From contig JAFGFN010000011.1 of the NCBI GenBank assembly GCA_016931035.1, forward strand, positions 1-55,380: a stretch of 55,380 nt of DNA, in the 5' to 3' direction. Within the stretch, counting starts at the first letter, position 1. Every line of letters starts with the position of its first letter. Below, in pieces: positions 52,323 to 55,380 of the stretch. Source of the DNA: Candidatus Sumerlaeota bacterium (lineage in GTDB: Bacteria > Sumerlaeota > Sumerlaeia > UBA8349). The position numbers and the translations under genes were made by a program. The notes beneath the pieces are model-generated. The model ran no database searches. It was not told where the DNA came from and saw only the letters and a program-made list of their open reading frames with translations.

Positions 52323-52769
52323 TCAGGTGCGCTTCTTCAATTGCTCGGCGACCGATCGATTCAGCGATTGTTGGGCCTCTACGAGCATTCTATACTTGGA
52401 TTCGATCTTCTCCAGATTCCTCGACAACACCGCCTTCAACAAATCCCCCTCCAACTCGGCGACGTCGATTCTCTCGTAATAGTCCATCGTCTCCTTGAGA
52501 TGGGCGATCACGATCTTGCCCGTCAGGACGGGGTGGTTGTTCGTCACGTTCGCATCCTCGAATCTCGTCCCGTGTTCCAGCTCGACCTCCAGACCCTTTC
52601 GGAAGACCTCAAGAGGAACATCCATTCCTTGGACATTCACAATACCGAGGATCGTGGAAGCTTCTTCCCCCGAAACGGTGGGGTCCGTGATTTGGGACCA
52701 GTCGCGCAATCCGATCTCACTGCAAACTCGTTTCACCTCATCGACAGTCACATACTCGGGTAATTCCAT
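52323..52769 (-). CDS. DUF5661-like protein
   Basis: 148 residues, soluble and helical. The central block (VPLEVFRKGLEVELEHGTRFEDANVTNNHPVLTGKIVIAHLKETMDYYERIDVAE) matches the DUF5661 pattern of E-L-x-x-E-L-E-H-G, T-N-(V/N)-x-x-x-x-P-x-x-T-x-K-I-x-x-A-H-L and Y-Y; the family is seen in phages and bacteria with no known role. A helical tail (LEKIESKYRMLVEAQQSLNRSVAEQLKK) follows. AGGAGA precedes the ATG by five to six bases. It stands alone between a convergent lyase-like gene and a lipoprotein gene; 52770-52952 upstream shows nothing recognisable. Confidence 0.72.
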   Translation of the reverse strand: MELPEYVTVDEVKRVCSEIGLRDWSQITDPTVSGEEASTILGIVNVQGMDVPLEVFRKGLEVELEHGTRFEDANVTNNHPVLTGKIVIAHLKETMDYYERIDVAELEGDLLKAVLSRNLEKIESKYRMLVEAQQSLNRSVAEQLKKRT

Positions 52770-52952
52770 GGCTCTCTCTCCTTTCCTGATGGATCCGTGG
52801 CCTCATTGTCTCTTCTATTCCTCCGCGCCGCTCCGAGGGCGCGTCCATTCCAGTTTCGGCGTGGGAACGACACCCGCGCCCAGATCCGAGGGCGAGGCAG
52901 GTTGAACGGACTCGATTCTCGCCAGAACGAACCCCTCGCCTTCCGCCTCCAC

Positions 52953-53342
52953 CTAGAACGCAAGCCCTTCTCGATCCTTGGTTAGAGGCGCGATCGCCAC
53001 CACGGACTCCGCATCCTTCGCGGGAGGTTCGAGTTTCGCCAATTCGCTCCGCGGCTTGTGAGCGACCGGGAAGAGCCAACCGGCGGAGTCGTCGCGGCCG
53101 ATAAGAGATCCCTGCGAACAGTCGTTTCCTTCGAAGTAATGCGCGAGGTCGACGGCTTGATCCGGATTAGGGAACCGGTCGGGATATTCGAAACAGCCGG
53201 TCATATCGCCCTCTCGAAACGAGTACAGACCGATATAGCCCCCCGCCATGTATGAGACCCAACACTCCAGCGACCTTGTCTGCAGGCGGGAGACGCAAGC
53301 GCACCCAGCGATGAGCGACGCCACTATCCCTGCGATAGTCAT
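52953..53342 (-). CDS. Small putative lipoprotein
   Basis: 129 residues. A lipobox-type signal peptide (MTIAGIVASLIAGC) would place a lipidated Cys14 at the mature N-terminus. The remaining ~115 residues contain several aromatic and acidic residues and no recognised domain. The reading frame is open well upstream (to 53915), but the upstream part is only a shadow of the DUF2062 gene. No strong ribosome-binding site precedes the ATG, so the start is supported mainly by the lipobox. Confidence 0.55.
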   Translation of the reverse strand: MTIAGIVASLIAGCACVSRLQTRSLECWVSYMAGGYIGLYSFREGDMTGCFEYPDRFPNPDQAVDLAHYFEGNDCSQGSLIGRDDSAGWLFPVAHKPRSELAKLEPPAKDAESVVAIAPLTKDREGLAF

Positions 53343-53392
53343 CCGTACGGGTCTCACGGATCCACTCTCCCTTCTGCGATTCGACAATCGCT

Positions 53393-53935
53393 CTATCGGT
53401 CGGCATCGGCCCGTTTGCGCGCGGTCCATCTCGCGGCCATCGCCCAGAACACCCAGACCGCTCCATAGGCCAAGAGCGCGGCCACACTTGCCAGAACGAG
53501 AGAGCCCGTCCACAAACAGGCGCTCTGCTTGGCAATGGAGCGCATCCGGCCCGCGTGAAAGAAAACGTCGAGAACGCCGTCGATGGCAAGCCCCTTTTCG
53601 AGAATGAACCGTCCCAGTCTCCAGGAGGCCAGATAGACCGGCCCCAGGGTCAGCGGATTGGTGACCCAGCACGCCGTCAGGGCGACAGGAAGATTCACTC
53701 TGAAATAGATCGCCCCCAGCGCCGCCAGAAGCATCTGCGCCGGGAATGTCGGCGTGAAGGCGACAAACAACCCCAAGGCCAGACCGCCGGCGATCGCCCG
53801 GCGGTCGTGCACCCACAGGTGCGCCCGGAGCAGATGCTCGCCAAAGACCCGATGAAGCCACGCGCCGCGCAGCCGTTTCTTCATCTGTTCCTGTTTCCGG
53901 TGAATCCTGCGCCACATGGACCGTGCGAACCCCAT
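53393..53935 (-). CDS. DUF2062 membrane protein
   Basis: 180 residues. The DUF2062 signature is visible: AIAGGLALGLFVAFTPTFPAQMLLAALGAIYFRVNLPVALTACWVTNPLTLGPVYLASWRLG, with three to four membrane segments. The family is widespread in Proteobacteria and Planctomycetes and its role is unknown. A basic N-terminal stretch (RRIHRKQEQMKKRLRG) precedes. The start could be the ATG at 53935 or at 53884; only the latter has a weak AGGA. The 133 bp before it shows nothing clear. Confidence 0.85.
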   Translation of the reverse strand: MGFARSMWRRIHRKQEQMKKRLRGAWLHRVFGEHLLRAHLWVHDRRAIAGGLALGLFVAFTPTFPAQMLLAALGAIYFRVNLPVALTACWVTNPLTLGPVYLASWRLGRFILEKGLAIDGVLDVFFHAGRMRSIAKQSACLWTGSLVLASVAALLAYGAVWVFWAMAARWTARKRADADR

Positions 53936-54068
53936 CCTTTTCGCACCCGTGTCGGACTTGCGGGACGACCGGGCGAGAATAGCGAGAATCGTATATCGGG
54001 ACCGTCCAGGAGTCACGGAAAACTCATCGCCTCGTTCCGGCCCGCCGCCCCGGTCTGCGTTCCCGAAT

Positions 54069-54245
54069 TCACACGATCTCGAAAATGAAATGGAGCGAGT
54101 ACCAAACGCCGATGACGATGAATAGCCATCCGGTGAACGTCCGCGCCCACCATTCGATCTTCTGCATCCGGGAAAAGACCCGGCCCAAGGACTGCGCGCC
54201 GAACGCCAGGACCAGAGCGAACGCAACGACCGGGAAGGAAATCAT
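54069..54245 (-). pseudogene. arsG: C-terminal remnant of an ArsG-type permease
   Basis: 58 residues: FPVVAFALVLAFGAQSLGRVF, then QKIEWWARTFTGWLFIVIGV and a short end. This matches the last ~58 residues of CcdA-like ArsG permeases (about 230 residues), specifically the conserved LGAQSxGxxFxxxxxIEWWARxxTGxxFIxxG block from recall. The first ~170 residues, with the N-terminal PCP-type motif and most helices, are missing. The ATG still overlaps the arsF stop in ATGA, as in an intact operon, so an internal deletion is likely. It could survive as a two-helix peptide. Confidence 0.65.
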
Positions 54246-54913
54246 GGGGTTTCGTCCGAATCGAGCGAGGCGCGGAACGCGTCGATCTCGCCCTGGAGGT
54301 ACTTCATGAACTCGTCTTTGTCCCCATTGACCTTCTGCCACACCTGCTCGACCAGGTCCTTCGACCGGACAATCTTCCCTTCGCACACCTTGGCCAGGAC
54401 AACGGTCGATGTGAACAACCCGAGTTCATCGCGGAACTTCTCGCCCGAACCCTCTTCGAAGCAGTAGACGCGCCACTCCATGTTTCCGTCTTCGAGCTCG
54501 GTCATGTACTTCTCGCCCATCAGCTCGCCCGTGTACTCCTCGATCTTTCGGCAAGTCTCGCACCGTTCTTTGCGGTGGAAGAAGTAGACGGTCAGGTTGG
54601 TCTGTCCCGGGGCGTAGCGCGGCGGAACCGGGGTTGGATAAGGCGACGGGGTCGGGCTGCCCGTCGAAGTCGCCTCGGCGGCGGCCGCCATCTCGCGCGA
54701 CATCGTGGCGGCGTCGGCAACGGCCGTCGGCGCGACCTCGGAGACGACCACTGGTGCGGGAGTCGGAGCCGGCGCGGCGACCTCGGTCGGCGACGCCTGC
54801 TCGGGCGGCGCCGCAGACTCGGCGGACCGACGCCGACCCTCCTTTCCCAAAAGATAACCGACGCTCAGTAACACGAACACCAGAAGAACAATAGCAGCAG
54901 ACTTCTTCGCCAT
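54242..54913 (-). CDS. arsF: ArsF-like membrane-anchored thioredoxin-fold protein
   Basis: 223 residues. An N-terminal anchor (SAAIVLLVFVLLSVGYLLG) and a Pro/Ala/Thr-rich linker (~30-95) precede a thioredoxin-like domain with YFFHRKERCETCRKIEEYT. The CxxC (CETC) is intact. The pattern (C-x-x-C-R-x-x-E-x-x-T) is that of the ArsF/nitrophenyl-compound reductase subunit family that sits between ArsE and ArsG. GGAGG lies eight bases before the ATG. Family role is reduction of organoarsenicals or nitroaromatics before efflux; here the efflux partner is truncated. Confidence 0.68.
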   Translation of the reverse strand: MAKKSAAIVLLVFVLLSVGYLLGKEGRRRSAESAAPPEQASPTEVAAPAPTPAPVVVSEVAPTAVADAATMSREMAAAAEATSTGSPTPSPYPTPVPPRYAPGQTNLTVYFFHRKERCETCRKIEEYTGELMGEKYMTELEDGNMEWRVYCFEEGSGEKFRDELGLFTSTVVLAKVCEGKIVRSKDLVEQVWQKVNGDKDEFMKYLQGEIDAFRASLDSDETP

Positions 54914-54939
54914 GGTCGAGTCCTCCAGTGGAAAATGCT

Positions 54940-55176
54940 CTACGGTCGGGTCATCAGGTTCTCGATCTCAGCCGGAGAAAGGACCTTTCCGACCGATTTG
55001 ACTTCGCCGTCGATCGCAAGAGCGGGCGTCATCATGACTCCGAAGGCGAGGATGTCGTTGATGTCGGTCACCTTCTCCACCAGGCACGGTGTCTCGAGCT
55101 CCGCCGCGGCCTGCTCGGCGTTGCGCGCGAGCTCCTGGCATTTCGGACAACCGGTCCCCAGGATCTGAATCTTCAT
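54940..55176 (-). CDS. arsE: ArsE-like small thioredoxin (redox-active disulfide protein 2)
   Basis: 78 residues. The opening MKIQILGTGCPKCQELARNAEQAA has the G-x-G-C-P-K-C redox centre of the redox-active disulfide protein 2 family, and VMMTPALAIDGEVKSVGKVLSPAEI shows the cis-proline loop. GGGAGG precedes the ATG. It lies 26 bp before arsF and is the first gene of the small arsEFG-like unit. Thiol-disulfide exchange with ArsF is the likely role. Confidence 0.8.
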   Translation of the reverse strand: MKIQILGTGCPKCQELARNAEQAAAELETPCLVEKVTDINDILAFGVMMTPALAIDGEVKSVGKVLSPAEIENLMTRP

Positions 55177-55292
55177 GACGCGCCCTCCCTTCGGTCCAGC
55201 CCTGTGAGTCTACACGCAAACCGCCCGGAAACGCCAGCCTAGAGCGACGCGGATCGCGCGTCCGGGTGCCCGGTATTTCAGACGAAGGTCCT

Positions 55293-55334
55293 CGTTTCGG
55301 AAGAGAAACGTCTCCGCCGGCTTCATGCCGGTGG
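55293..55334. repeat. Paired small hairpins at the window edge
   Basis: CGTTTC/GAAACG (55293-55298 with 55305-55310) and CCGGC-TTCAT-GCCGG (55317-55331, stem extended by CC/GG with one wobble pair). They resemble the REP-like hairpins near 11600 and 15640. The region 55177-55380 holds no gene; the repeat may continue past the window. Confidence 0.55.
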
Positions 55335-55380
55335 AACGGCGATTATGCTCCAGGGTCGTGGTTGTTAACCCCTTTGCTCC

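Noticed and set aside
52953-53915. A 320-codon minus-strand frame as one protein
   Set aside because: Its first two thirds are an alternate frame of the DUF2062 gene. Only the part from the ATG at 53342, which has a lipobox, is plausible.

Overview
The window is high-GC bacterial DNA (roughly 62% by eye) with dense, mostly operonic genes on both strands. No rRNA, tRNA, CRISPR array, phage or intact transposon was seen. The gene content (siroheme-route heme synthesis, membrane families that resemble DUF6785/DUF6784 and DUF6677, giant FtsX permease, abundant palindromic intergenic repeats giving 'TGVPPV' and 'ERDAHAT' peptides) suggests an uncultured-type lineage near Planctomycetota, Sumerlaeota or Hydrogenedentota. 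That placement is inference, with low confidence on the exact phylum.

Layout. 1-428 is the tail of a tandem-repeat beta-propeller protein followed by a strong terminator. 601-7444 (minus) holds four uncharacterised exported or membrane proteins in tandem, with a 41-codon remnant of a second gpmI at the distal end. 7662-10822 (minus) holds gpmI, an RluA-type pseudouridine synthase and a HepT/MntA toxin-antitoxin pair. 10930-14444 (minus) is hisDCB, interrupted by an array of small hairpins.

14730-27778 (plus) is the centrepiece: HemX/CcsA-like protein, precorrin-2 dehydrogenase, hemA, hemC, cobA-hemD fusion, ahbC, a HAD phosphatase, hemB, an SDR oxidoreductase, ahbD, hemL and a fused ahbA-ahbB. 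Together these encode a near-complete route from glutamyl-tRNA through uroporphyrinogen III, siroheme and didecarboxysiroheme to heme b. Several junctions, and the inside of ahbAB, carry different short repeat families.

27891-28604 (minus) encodes two small membrane proteins. 28867-34417 (plus) holds an ECF sigma factor, a membrane protein that looks like its anti-sigma partner, a FapA/DUF342 protein and a GT-C-like membrane protein. 34439-47765 (minus) is an eight-gene block: two large polytopic membrane proteins, a 1715-residue FtsX permease with a degenerate PA/M28 peptidase ectodomain, a two-repeat unknown protein, a PqqD-like protein, a MacB-like permease and ATPase, and a membrane-anchored malectin-like protein. 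It is the best candidate in the window for an undescribed system.

47996-52250 is a divergent pair of apparently cytoplasmic carbohydrate-related proteins, an (alpha/alpha)6 glycosidase-like protein and a beta-propeller lyase-like protein. 52323-55176 (minus) ends the window with a DUF5661 protein, a lipoprotein, a DUF2062 protein and an arsEFG-like set in which the ArsG permease is reduced to its last 58 residues.
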